From: Pseudomonas sp. CROZ-RG-20F-R04-15
GTDB taxonomy: Bacteria; Pseudomonadota; Gammaproteobacteria; Pseudomonadales; Pseudomonadaceae
DNA length: 64,000 nucleotides
Assembly: GCF_022662375.1 (NCBI RefSeq)
Contig: NZ_JAKNQL010000031.1
Location: 1-64,000, forward strand
Reading direction: 5' to 3'
Shown here: piece by piece, positions 42,896 to 51,326 of the stretch
How positions within the stretch are numbered: position 1 is the first letter of the stretch
Layout of the letters: the number at the start of each line of letters is the position of its first letter
Notes under the pieces: model-generated
What the model saw: the letters and a program-made list of their open reading frames with translations, nothing else
What the model was told of the DNA's origin: nothing
Database searches by the model: none
Translations under genes and position numbers: made by a program

Positions 42896-43027
42896 TGAAT
42901 GGCTGGTGAAGCCCTTCGATGCTCCTATGTTGTGTTAAGTGTTGGCAGATATCTGAACCCCGCCCTAGCGGTTCGGAACTTAAACCCCGGAACTTCTCCC
43001 TCCCCAATGAAGTCCGGGGCTTTTTTT
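42896..43027 (+). ncRNA. ersA: Probable ErsA small regulatory RNA
   Basis: Non-coding span between polA and engB, the same location as the ErsA sRNA of P. aeruginosa (132 nt, AlgU-dependent, base-pairs with algC and other mRNAs). From the predicted start to the end of the T-run is 132 bases. It contains a C-rich single-stranded TCTCCCTCCCC region, the kind of seed ErsA uses, within the terminator hairpin loop, and ends in a GC-rich terminator: ACCCCGGAACTTC / GAAGTCCGGGG followed by seven T (43021-43027). No ORF fits. Identity rests on position, promoter and size. Confidence 0.75.
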
Positions 43028-43063
43028 GCCCCAAAACTGGCTGTGATGCCGTCATGCTGCGTT

Positions 43064-43124
43064 AAAAGCACCGCTAAAAATGCTCATTTAGGTACCCTAA
43101 ACTCCGCTTTTTAGCGGTGCTTTT
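43064..43124 (-). terminator. Long nested hairpin terminating engB
   Basis: AAAAGCACCGCTAAAAA (43064-43080) pairs perfectly with TTTTTAGCGGTGCTTTT (43108-43124). Inside the loop a second perfect stem, TTTAGG/CCTAAA (43087-43101), is nested. It lies 40 bases beyond the engB stop and would also end readthrough from the left. Confidence 0.75.
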
Positions 43125-43163
43125 GCCTTGCCTGACAGCACCACAGACAGTTTTGAAATTGTC

Positions 43164-43808
43164 TTACTCGGCTACCACCTCGGCGCCTTTGTCTGCGAGT
43201 TCCATCCAGCCGGCCAGTACAGTGTAGGCCTCTTCCAGGCCCATGCGTTTTGGTGCGGAGAAGAGCTGGATGGTGACCAGATCACCCCAACCCTTACGAA
43301 TTTCCGACTGCACTTTGAGCAGGGTGTTCTTGGCTGCGCCGTAAGTCAGCTTGTCGGCCTTGGTCAGCAGGATATGCATCGGCATGCCGGCGGCAACAGC
43401 CCAGTCGAGCATCAGCAAGTCGAAGTCGGTCATTGGATGACGGATGTCCATCATCAGAATCAAACCCTTCAAACTCTCGCGGCCACCGAGATAAGCCTCA
43501 AGGTGACGCTGCCAGTGCATCTTCAGCGGGATCGGTACTTTTGCGTAACCGTAGCCCGGCAGGTCGACCAGACGGCGATCTTCGTCTAGCTTGAAGAAGT
43601 TCAACAGCTGTGTGCGACCCGGAGTTTTCGAGGTTCGCGCCAGGCTGGCGTGAGTCAAAGTGTTCAGCGCGCTGGATTTGCCGGCGTTGGAACGACCGGC
43701 AAACGCTACTTCGAAGCCTTCGTCGTCAGGGCATTGATCGACTTTGGCGGCACTGAGCATGAACGTGGACTGTTGGCACAGGCCGAGGATGGGATTCTTG
43801 AGTTGCAT
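43164..43808 (-). CDS. engB: Ribosome biogenesis GTPase YsxC/EngB
   Basis: 214-aa essential GTPase needed for 50S subunit assembly. The G1 loop is GRSNAGKSS, G2 is TPGRTQ, G3 is DLPGYG, and G4 is LTKADK. The start is placed at the ATG at 43808 (MQLKNPILGLCQQ); the longer frame adds 42 residues unlike the family. Opposite to polA and to the cytochrome genes. Confidence 0.95.
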   Translation of the reverse strand: MQLKNPILGLCQQSTFMLSAAKVDQCPDDEGFEVAFAGRSNAGKSSALNTLTHASLARTSKTPGRTQLLNFFKLDEDRRLVDLPGYGYAKVPIPLKMHWQRHLEAYLGGRESLKGLILMMDIRHPMTDFDLLMLDWAVAAGMPMHILLTKADKLTYGAAKNTLLKVQSEIRKGWGDLVTIQLFSAPKRMGLEEAYTVLAGWMELADKGAEVVAE

Positions 43809-43999
43809 GGGATTTCCGATGTGGGCGGCGCCGGGATTGGGCGCGGAACGCGGTGTCGCTTCCGTTTCAGTGACGCCAGTATATAATGCCGCAGATTTTG
43901 TGTGTGCTTTGTCCCAGCGAAGGATGAAGTTCACGAGAGCGACAGACTTTGATTGCGCATTAGAACGCAGAACGCTCTCAACCCTGAAAAGGTCGTTTT

Positions 44000-44290
44000 A
44001 TGACGAAATGGCTGCTGGCTGCCGGAGTCTTGATGCCGCTTTACAGCGCACAGGCTACACAGGATCCGGAAGCTGTGTACAACCGTGTTTGTGGTGCCTG
44101 TCATTCCGGCCAACTACCCATGGCGCCCGAAAGAGGCGATCAGGAAGCTTGGACGCCGAGGTTGGCGAAAGGTATGGGGACGCTGGTGCAACACGTGACC
44201 CAGGGTTTCAAGGCGATGCCGCCGCGTGGTTTGTGCATGGACTGCAGTGCCGAGGATTACCAAGCCATCATCCTTTGGATGAGCGAGTAA
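44000..44290 (+). CDS. Small monoheme cytochrome c5-like protein
   Basis: 96-aa periplasmic cytochrome. Signal peptide MTKWLLAAGVLMPLYSAQA is followed by the heme motif CGACH (residues 31-35) and a candidate axial Met in FKAMPPRG. The C-terminal CMDCSAEDYQAIILW has a second cysteine pair (CxxC) characteristic of this c5 subgroup. It lies 43 bp upstream of the cytochrome c4 gene and probably shares its transcript. Confidence 0.88.
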   Translation: MTKWLLAAGVLMPLYSAQATQDPEAVYNRVCGACHSGQLPMAPERGDQEAWTPRLAKGMGTLVQHVTQGFKAMPPRGLCMDCSAEDYQAIILWMSE

Positions 44291-44333
44291 ACCCGGTCCA
44301 TAACTTAACCCTTAGCCGTAGTTGGATTAGCTG

Positions 44334-44945
44334 ATGAACAAATTGATCGTGAGTCTGCTGTTGACCGTGGGAATCTCAGGCTTCGCCCATGCTGCCGGCG
44401 ATGCCGCAGCGGGCCAGGCAAAAGCCGCCGTTTGCGGAGCCTGCCATGGCCCGGACGGCAACAGCATGGCGCCAAACTTTCCGAAACTGGCCGGTCAAGG
44501 TGAACGCTACCTGACCAAGCAGTTGCACGACATCAAGTCGGGCAAACGCACCGTTCTGGAAATGACCGGGCTGCTGACCAACCTGAGCGATCAGGATCTG
44601 GCCGACATCGCCGCTTACTTCGCCAGCCAGAAAGGCAGCGTCGGCGCCGCCGATCCGAAGATCGTCGCTCGCGGTGAAGCGCTGTTCCGTGGCGGCAATC
44701 TGGCCAAGGGCCTGCCCGCCTGCACCGGTTGCCACTCGCCGAACGGCGCCGGCAACGCCGCTGCCGGCTTCCCGCACCTGGGCGGCCAACACGCTCAATA
44801 CATCGCCAAACAGCTGACCGATTTCCGCAAGGAAGAAGGTGGCCGCAACAACGACGGCGACACCATGACCATGCAGACCATCGCCAAACGCTTGAGCGAC
44901 GAAGACATCGCAGCGGTCTCCAGCTACATTCAAGGCCTGCACTAA
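44334..44945 (+). CDS. Diheme cytochrome c4
   Basis: 203-aa periplasmic diheme cytochrome, an electron donor to terminal oxidases. Signal peptide MNKLIVSLLLTVGISGFAHA. The two halves are similar, with CGACH and CTGCH heme motifs and methionines in GNSMAPNFPKL and DTMTMQTIAKRL. Followed by a strong terminator and then dsbA. Confidence 0.93.
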   Translation: MNKLIVSLLLTVGISGFAHAAGDAAAGQAKAAVCGACHGPDGNSMAPNFPKLAGQGERYLTKQLHDIKSGKRTVLEMTGLLTNLSDQDLADIAAYFASQKGSVGAADPKIVARGEALFRGGNLAKGLPACTGCHSPNGAGNAAAGFPHLGGQHAQYIAKQLTDFRKEEGGRNNDGDTMTMQTIAKRLSDEDIAAVSSYIQGLH

Positions 44946-45023
44946 GGCCCGCGGACCGAGCCGTGCAGGGGATGGACATCTCCTGCAATGTTAACGCTCG
45001 ATTAATCCGTCGCAGCAAGTATA

Positions 45024-45051
45024 AAAAGGGTGGCTTTGGCCGCCCTTTTTT
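45024..45051 (+). terminator. Rho-independent terminator of the cytochrome genes
   Basis: AAAGGGTGGC pairs with GGCCGCCCTTT-type sequence (one G-U pair) around a TTTG loop, followed by a run of T (45045-45051). It lies 79 bases after the cytochrome c4 stop. Confidence 0.82.
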
Positions 45052-45145
45052 GTGGCCGCTGCCGTTACACTACAGAACTCATGCCCGCCAGGATCTGTCT
45101 GAAAACAGGTCGCGCGAGGCGACCAAAATTGTCCAGGAGTAAAGC

Positions 45146-45787
45146 ATGCGTAATCTGATCATCAGCGCCGCTCTCGTCGCTGCCAGCCTGTTCGGCGTTA
45201 CCGCCCAAGCCGCCGAAGCCCCAGCCGCCCCTTACGTGGAACTGGCCAACCCGGTACCGGTTGCAGAGCCTGGCAAGATCGAAGTGGTCGAGCTGTTCTG
45301 GTACGGCTGCCCGCACTGCTACGCCTTTGAGCCAGTGATCAACCCATGGGTTGAAAAACTGCCATCGGACGTCAACTTCGTGCGTATTCCTGCCATGTTC
45401 GGCGGCCCGTGGGACGCTCACGGCCAGATGTTCCTGACCCTCGAAGCGATGGGCGTCGAGCACAAGGTCCACGCGGCGGTCTTCAACGCCATCCAGAAAG
45501 AACACAAGAAGCTGACCGACAAGAACGACATGGCTGACTTCCTCGCCACCCAGGGCGTGGACAAGGACAAGTTCCTCGCCACCTTCGACTCGTTCGCCAT
45601 CAAAGGTCAGATCGTAAAAGCTCGCGAGCTGGCCAAGAAGTACGAAATCACTGGCGTTCCAACCATGATCGTCAACGGCAAGTACCGTTTCGACATCGGC
45701 TCTGCCGGTGGTGCCGAGCAAGCGCTGCAACTGGCTGACCAACTGGTCGCCAAAGAGCGAGCGGCAACCAAGGCTGCTGCCAACTAA
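45146..45787 (+). CDS. dsbA: Thiol:disulfide interchange protein DsbA
   Basis: 213-aa periplasmic oxidoreductase that introduces disulfide bonds in secreted proteins. Signal peptide MRNLIISAALVAASLFGVTAQA. The thioredoxin-fold active site is CPHC (in FWYGCPHCYAFEP), and the cis-proline loop is GVPTMIVNG. AGGAG precedes the ATG. Confidence 0.95.
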   Translation: MRNLIISAALVAASLFGVTAQAAEAPAAPYVELANPVPVAEPGKIEVVELFWYGCPHCYAFEPVINPWVEKLPSDVNFVRIPAMFGGPWDAHGQMFLTLEAMGVEHKVHAAVFNAIQKEHKKLTDKNDMADFLATQGVDKDKFLATFDSFAIKGQIVKARELAKKYEITGVPTMIVNGKYRFDIGSAGGAEQALQLADQLVAKERAATKAAAN

Positions 45788-45801
45788 GCGCGGCAACCGC
45801 C

Positions 45802-46680
45802 ATGCGCCGCTGGAAGTCTGAACGCATCGTTGGCCTGCATGATCCGCAGGTCAACGAGCATCACCTGGAGTCCACGGGCCTGCCCGCAGACCAGCGTCTG
45901 CGCTTGCTCAGTTTCAACATCCAGGTCGGCATCAGCACCGAGCGCTATCGGCATTACCTGACCCGCAGCTGGCAGCACCTGCTGCCGCACAACGGCCGCT
46001 CAGGCAATCTGCAAAAGATCGGCGACCTGCTCGGCGACTTCGATCTGGTCGCCCTGCAGGAAGCCGATGGCGGCAGCCTGCGTTCGGGCTACGTCAATCA
46101 GGTCGAACATCTGGCGCAACTCGGCGCCTTCCCCTACTGGTATCAACAACTCAATCGCAACCTCGGCCGACTCGCTCAGCACAGCAATGGCGTGCTCAGT
46201 CGCCTGAAACCGTCGGCGATTGAAGATCACCCGCTGCCCGGCCCGAAAGGTCGCGGGGCGATTCTGCTGCGTTTCGGCGAAGGCCCGGAAGCGCTGGTGG
46301 TGGTGATGATGCACCTGGCCCTTGGCGCGCGAACCCGCAGCCTGCAACTGGCCTATATTCGTGAGCTGATCGGTGGTTATAAACACCAAGTGTTGATGGG
46401 TGACATGAACACCCACGCCAGCGATCTGCTACAACACTCTCCGTTACGCGATCTCGGCCTGCTGGCCCCGCAGGTGGAAGCGACTTTCCCCAGCTGGCGT
46501 CCTCAGCGTTGCCTTGATCATATTTTGCTCAGCCCGACCCTGACCCTGGAAAAGGTCGAAGTGCTGGCCCAACCGATTTCCGATCACCTGCCGGTCGCGG
46601 TAGAGATTCGTCTGCCGGGTTCGCTCACGGCCGATGCATTGCCCGCGTTGAGTCCTGCCCCTCGCGGAACCCCTGAATGA
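45802..46680 (+). CDS. Endonuclease/exonuclease/phosphatase-family protein
   Basis: 292-aa member of the DNase I-like metal-dependent hydrolase superfamily. Superfamily motifs: LLSFNIQVG with Asn, LQEADGG with the metal-binding Glu, MGDMNTHASD with the catalytic Asp-x-Asn, and the terminal DHILLS / ISDHLPVAVE with the catalytic His. Likely acts on a phosphodiester or phosphomonoester; substrate unknown. No signal peptide is seen. Overlaps the diguanylate cyclase by four bases, so they are translationally coupled. Confidence 0.85.
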   Translation: MRRWKSERIVGLHDPQVNEHHLESTGLPADQRLRLLSFNIQVGISTERYRHYLTRSWQHLLPHNGRSGNLQKIGDLLGDFDLVALQEADGGSLRSGYVNQVEHLAQLGAFPYWYQQLNRNLGRLAQHSNGVLSRLKPSAIEDHPLPGPKGRGAILLRFGEGPEALVVVMMHLALGARTRSLQLAYIRELIGGYKHQVLMGDMNTHASDLLQHSPLRDLGLLAPQVEATFPSWRPQRCLDHILLSPTLTLEKVEVLAQPISDHLPVAVEIRLPGSLTADALPALSPAPRGTPE

Positions 46681-48752
46681 GCGACGACGCCCAGCGCTGG
46701 AAAGAGAAGTACCTCAAAAGCATCGAACAGCAGGACAAACTCGAACGCCGCTGGGCCGCCAGGCTCGACTTGCTGCGTCGCGGCCTGGTGCGCAGCACCT
46801 TGGCGGCTGAAGGTACCGACAAGGTCGTTGATCAGTGCATGAAAGAGATGCGCGACGTGGTGCGCACCGACGACATGGACGCCGGCCTCGCCGCCCTGTT
46901 GCCGCGCCTGGAAAAAGCCGTGCTCGATTCCGAGCAGCGCCGCGAAACCCGCATCGATCAGGTCAGTACCGCGCTGACCTCGCTGGTTACACAACTGCAG
47001 GCGTTGCCGTTGCCGCGTGAAGTCGCTCAGCCACTGAAGAAATTCGCCAAACAACTGGATAGTCGCGTCGGGTCGGCGCGGGAAATGCCATTGCTGTTAA
47101 GTGAGCTCAGCGGTTTGCAGGGCAAGGCGTTGAGTCAGCTCGATACCCCCGCTGAGCCGGAACGGCCGGGACTGTTGCAGCGTCTGTTCGGCAGTCGTGA
47201 CAGCGAAGAAGCGCCAGCGACGCAATCACCCACGCCGCTTCAAGCCACGCCGCCACTGCAACCGCTTGCCCCAACGGCACCCGAGCCAGAGGCCGCGCAG
47301 CCTGCCCCAGTCGCAGCGATTGAAGCTGTGACGGCAGCTCCCGCCTTCGATCCGCCTACGCCTGTCGAAACAACGACGCCAGCCGCCCAGATTCAGTTGG
47401 AACCGGAACCGGCAGAAGTGGTTGCCTTTGTGCCACCGACTGTCGTCAACAAGGTCATCAGCCCTCCGGTCGAACCGCAGGCTGAACGCTTCGAACCTGA
47501 GCCTGTTTTTGCCCCGGTTCCCGCTCAGACTGAAGTCGCGCCTGCCGCCATCAATCCTGATGAACTGATCCACCCCGGCGACCCGACATCGCTGATCCTC
47601 GACAGCCTGCCCCTGCCCGAACCTATCGCGCAGGCACTGGCAGCCATCGACCCGGAACAATCCGAGCACGACATTCTCTTCGCCCTGCCCGATTCCCCCG
47701 AGCCTTCCTACAGCTCGGTGGCCAAGCACATCGAAGACACCCTGATCGGCCTCCTCGACGACCTGACCCTGCCGGAGCGCCACCGCCCGCAAGCCGAGGC
47801 CATGCGCGAGCGCCTCAAGCACGGCTTGAACTGGTACGAACTGATCCCGATCCTCGATGATCTCGCGACGTTGATGCTGGCGATCACCGACAGCGGCCAG
47901 CACGAATTCGAAGCCTATTTGCAACAGCTCAACGAACGCCTCGAAGCGTTCCAGAGCAACCTGCAAGCCGCCAGCGAAGGGCATGCCGACAACAGCTCGG
48001 CGGCGCGAGCGATGGACACGCAGATCCGCGAGCAAGTCGACGGCTTGCAGACCAGCGTTCAGGAAGCCGCCGATCTGGATGACCTCAAGCAAGTGCTGGA
48101 GAACCATCTCGAAGGCTTGATCGGCACCATGGATCAGCACCAGAAGCAGCGCGACACCCGCGAACAGGAAGTCGCCACGCGGCTCAAAAGCCTGTCCGAA
48201 CGTGTGGCGCATATGGAACAGGAAGCCCAGGGCTTCCGCGAACACCTGGAAGTACAGCGGCAGAAAGCCCTGATAGACCCGCTCACCGGGCTGCCCAACC
48301 GCGCGGCCTGGAGCGAACGTCTAGAACTTGAGATCAAGCAGTGGCAACAGCACGGCAACACTCTGAGCCTGGCAATGCTCGACCTCGATCACTTCAAACG
48401 CATCAACGACAATTACGGCCATCTGGCCGGCGACAAGGTGCTGAAGATCATCGCCACGGTGCTGCGCAAACGCCTGCGCGGTTCCGACTTCATTGCGCGT
48501 TTCGGTGGTGAGGAATTTGTCCTGCTGCTGCCGGCGACTCCGCCTGCGCTCGGTGCGAAATTGCTGGAAACGTTGCGAGCGGCAATCGAAGCGTGTCCGT
48601 TTCACTTCAAGGGCGAGCGAGTAACGATCACCATTTCCATGGGGTTAGCGTCATTCCGTGCGGGAGAACACAGCGATCTGGTGCTGAAAAGAGCCGATCA
48701 GGCACTGTATCGGGCGAAAAACGCAGGACGTAATCGGGTCGAGCTCGGCTGA
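46677..48752 (+). CDS. Diguanylate cyclase with long variable N-terminal region
   Basis: 691-aa GGDEF protein producing c-di-GMP. Residues 1-160 are helical; 165-330 form a proline/alanine-rich, low-complexity linker; 360-540 are coiled-coil-like; the GGDEF domain occupies about 540-691. The active-site motif is GGEEF (610-614), and an RxxD inhibitory site (RGSD, 601-604) lies exactly five residues upstream, so product inhibition is expected. Probably corresponds to P. aeruginosa DgcH (PA5487) by position. No membrane helix was seen, so it is likely cytosolic. Its ATG overlaps the previous stop. Confidence 0.9.
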   Translation: MSDDAQRWKEKYLKSIEQQDKLERRWAARLDLLRRGLVRSTLAAEGTDKVVDQCMKEMRDVVRTDDMDAGLAALLPRLEKAVLDSEQRRETRIDQVSTALTSLVTQLQALPLPREVAQPLKKFAKQLDSRVGSAREMPLLLSELSGLQGKALSQLDTPAEPERPGLLQRLFGSRDSEEAPATQSPTPLQATPPLQPLAPTAPEPEAAQPAPVAAIEAVTAAPAFDPPTPVETTTPAAQIQLEPEPAEVVAFVPPTVVNKVISPPVEPQAERFEPEPVFAPVPAQTEVAPAAINPDELIHPGDPTSLILDSLPLPEPIAQALAAIDPEQSEHDILFALPDSPEPSYSSVAKHIEDTLIGLLDDLTLPERHRPQAEAMRERLKHGLNWYELIPILDDLATLMLAITDSGQHEFEAYLQQLNERLEAFQSNLQAASEGHADNSSAARAMDTQIREQVDGLQTSVQEAADLDDLKQVLENHLEGLIGTMDQHQKQRDTREQEVATRLKSLSERVAHMEQEAQGFREHLEVQRQKALIDPLTGLPNRAAWSERLELEIKQWQQHGNTLSLAMLDLDHFKRINDNYGHLAGDKVLKIIATVLRKRLRGSDFIARFGGEEFVLLLPATPPALGAKLLETLRAAIEACPFHFKGERVTITISMGLASFRAGEHSDLVLKRADQALYRAKNAGRNRVELG

Positions 48753-48853
48753 GCAATTTGTTCCATTTTGTTTAATTCCGCCCGCTGACCGTCGAGACGC
48801 AAGGCAGTACGTTACACTGTTGCATTACTGTCTTGCGTGTATTGCCTTCTGCC

Positions 48854-49636
48854 ATGAAATTCTTTGCCCTCCTCGCTTCGTTGCTCGTTCTGGCTGGTTG
48901 TGCCAGCAACCCGCGTTACGACACCAGCCATCCTTCGGCCAATTTCGACAGCCGCGTCCAGTTCGTGATCGTGCACTACACCTCGGCCTCGCTGGAGCGC
49001 TCGCTGCAACTGCTGACCCACGGCGAGGTCAGCAGCCATTACCTGATCGGCGATGACAAGAGCGGCACCATCTACAAGCTGATGGACGAAAACCAGCGCG
49101 CCTGGCACGCCGGCGAAAGCCAATGGCAGGGCCGCACCTGGCTGAACTCAAGCTCAATCGGCATTGAAATCGTCAATCCGGGCTTCAAGGACACACCGAC
49201 CGGGCGCCTGTGGTATCCGTACAGCGAGGCGCAGATCCAATCGCTGATCGTCCTGCTCAAGGACATCAGCAAACGCAACGGCATCAGCCCGCGCCACATC
49301 ATCGGTCACAGCGATATCGCGCCGTTGCGCAAACTCGATCCGGGGCCGTTGTTTCCCTGGAAGCGTCTCGCTGCTGAAGGCCTGGGCGTATGGCCGAACG
49401 AACAGGCGGTCGCGCGTCAGCAAATGCTGTTCAACAGCGGCGAACTGCCGAGCATCAGCTGGTTCCAGGCGCAACTGGCGCACCTGGGTTACGACACCCC
49501 GCAGACCGGCGAGCTGGATGTCGCGACGCGCCACGTGCTGGCCGCGTTCCAGATGCACTTCCGCCCTTCGCGCTTTGACGGCACGCCAGACGCGCAAACG
49601 GCAGCACTCTTGCTTGTGCTCAATCAGACAAAATAA
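48854..49636 (+). CDS. ampDh2: Lipoprotein N-acetylmuramoyl-L-alanine amidase, AmpDh2-like
   Basis: 260-aa cell-wall amidase that removes stem peptides from muropeptides. Lipobox signal MKFFALLASLLVLAGC places Cys at residue 16, so it is outer-membrane anchored. The amidase_2 zinc ligands are in VIVHYTS and HSDIAPLRKLDPGP; the C-terminal third (WFQAQLAHLGYDTPQTGELD) is a peptidoglycan-binding module. The ATG at 48854 is used; the TTG start upstream is unlikely. Lies between cyclase and phosphodiesterase genes. Confidence 0.9.
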   Translation: MKFFALLASLLVLAGCASNPRYDTSHPSANFDSRVQFVIVHYTSASLERSLQLLTHGEVSSHYLIGDDKSGTIYKLMDENQRAWHAGESQWQGRTWLNSSSIGIEIVNPGFKDTPTGRLWYPYSEAQIQSLIVLLKDISKRNGISPRHIIGHSDIAPLRKLDPGPLFPWKRLAAEGLGVWPNEQAVARQQMLFNSGELPSISWFQAQLAHLGYDTPQTGELDVATRHVLAAFQMHFRPSRFDGTPDAQTAALLLVLNQTK

Positions 49637-49709
49637 TGACGCCCGCCCGACGGTCAGGGCGAAATTGCAATCAGCAGCTATAACTCATTGGTAATTCTTC
49701 GGATATTCC

Positions 49710-51326
49710 ATGATGGTTGCTACCCGAGAGTCGCTGCGTAGCTGGTTTTATCGCCCCTGGTTTTTGGCGATGATCGCGGCTGTCCTCAGTGCCATCCTGC
49801 TGATCGCCGGCGGTATGTTCGTGGCGATGCGTCAGGTCGAGCAAAGTGAAAGTCAGGAAATGAACGCGCAAGGCGAACGTTTCCTCGCCCGCCTCGAACA
49901 ATTGTTCGGCCAGTTGCGCGAAAGTCTCGACGACCTCGAAGCCCAGCCACTACGCAGTTGTGACGATGAAATGATCGCCACCCTGCAGCAAGTCACCTTC
50001 AATTATCGCTTCGTCTATGAAGCGGCTTATATGGACGCCTCGCGGATCTGCTCCAATCGTCCGCGTCAGGAAGGCCTGTCGGTGGTCCGCGCGCCGGACA
50101 TCAAGGGCCCGACCTACAGCTATTGGCTGAATACCACCACCGAACCGGATGAAAACCGCGCGGCGCTGATGCTCGGGCGCGGCAATTTCCGCGTGGCCAC
50201 TTCACGCGGGCACCTGACCGACATGGTCGATCTGTCCCCAGGCAGCAGCCTTTTGGTGGTGCTCGACCACGGTGCCCGGGCGATCCCGGTCCTCGGCACG
50301 GCGCAGACCTGGCCACCAACCGAACAGTGGCCACCGAAAAGTCGCGAGTCATTACAGGTCACTCAGACTCGGCTGATCTACCGCATGCCCACTGACAACC
50401 CGGAATATCAACTGGTGCTGATCACGCCGCGCAGCGGCATGCACATCCCTGCGATCTGGTGGTGGGTGGTTCCGGCCTGTCTATTGCTCGGCGCATTCGT
50501 AGGATTCTTTGTGTTTTTACTGGTGCGCCAGCGCCAGTCACTGGACGCCGAACTTCACGGTGCAATCCGGCGCGGCGAGCTGCAGGTGCTCTATCAGCCG
50601 ATCTTCGACCTCGACAGCCGTAACTGCGTCGGCGCCGAAGCGCTGCTGCGCTGGCGCCGCCCCGACGGCACACTGACCAGCCCGGACCTGTTCATCCCCA
50701 TGGCGGAAAATACCGGGCAAATTCGCCAGATGACCGACTTTGTCCTCCAGCGTTTGCTGGAACAACTCGGTCCGGTGCTGCGGGCCAATCCGCAGCTGTA
50801 TATCTCGGTCAACCTGGCAGCATGCGATGTGATGGTGCCGCGCATCGGCCAGGTCATGGCGCGGCTGCTTACACTGCACCGGGTTGCCGCCCGGCAGATT
50901 GCCTTCGAGGTCACCGAACGCGGCTTGATTGATGTGGTGGTGGCGCGGGAAAACCTGCAAGCCTTGCGCGATGTCGGCCATCAGGTGCTGATCGACGACT
51001 TCGGCACCGGCTATTGCAGCCTCGCCTACCTGCAAACCCTGCCGGTCGACTGCCTGAAAATCGATAAAGCCTTTATTGATGCGCTCGGCCACGATGCGGC
51101 GAGCAGCGGCGTCGCCCCGCACATCATTCACATGGCTCAGGCACTGGATCTTAAGGTGATTGCCGAAGGCATCGAGCTGGAGTCACAGGCCCAACTGCTC
51201 AGCAGCGAAGGCGTCAAATTCGGCCAGGGCTGGCTGTTCGCCCATGCCCTGAGCGCAGTTCAGTTCATTGAGCTGATCACTCGCGGGCGACGTCTTGCCG
51301 GGCGCCGGATGGACGACGAAGCCTAA
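49710..51326 (+). CDS. CSS-motif EAL c-di-GMP phosphodiesterase
   Basis: 538-aa membrane protein that degrades c-di-GMP. Two helices (PWFLAMIAAVLSAILLIAGGMFVAM and IWWWVVPACLLLGAFVGFFVFLLV) flank a periplasmic CSS-type domain with two cysteines (RSCDDEM, RICSNR) whose disulfide state, linked to DsbA/DsbB in other bacteria, could control activity. The EAL domain begins near residue 290; the motif is EALLRW at Glu310, and ISVNLAA, FEVTERG, DDFGTGY, LKIDK and AEGIE are all intact, so it should be active. Confidence 0.92.
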   Translation: MMVATRESLRSWFYRPWFLAMIAAVLSAILLIAGGMFVAMRQVEQSESQEMNAQGERFLARLEQLFGQLRESLDDLEAQPLRSCDDEMIATLQQVTFNYRFVYEAAYMDASRICSNRPRQEGLSVVRAPDIKGPTYSYWLNTTTEPDENRAALMLGRGNFRVATSRGHLTDMVDLSPGSSLLVVLDHGARAIPVLGTAQTWPPTEQWPPKSRESLQVTQTRLIYRMPTDNPEYQLVLITPRSGMHIPAIWWWVVPACLLLGAFVGFFVFLLVRQRQSLDAELHGAIRRGELQVLYQPIFDLDSRNCVGAEALLRWRRPDGTLTSPDLFIPMAENTGQIRQMTDFVLQRLLEQLGPVLRANPQLYISVNLAACDVMVPRIGQVMARLLTLHRVAARQIAFEVTERGLIDVVVARENLQALRDVGHQVLIDDFGTGYCSLAYLQTLPVDCLKIDKAFIDALGHDAASSGVAPHIIHMAQALDLKVIAEGIELESQAQLLSSEGVKFGQGWLFAHALSAVQFIELITRGRRLAGRRMDDEA

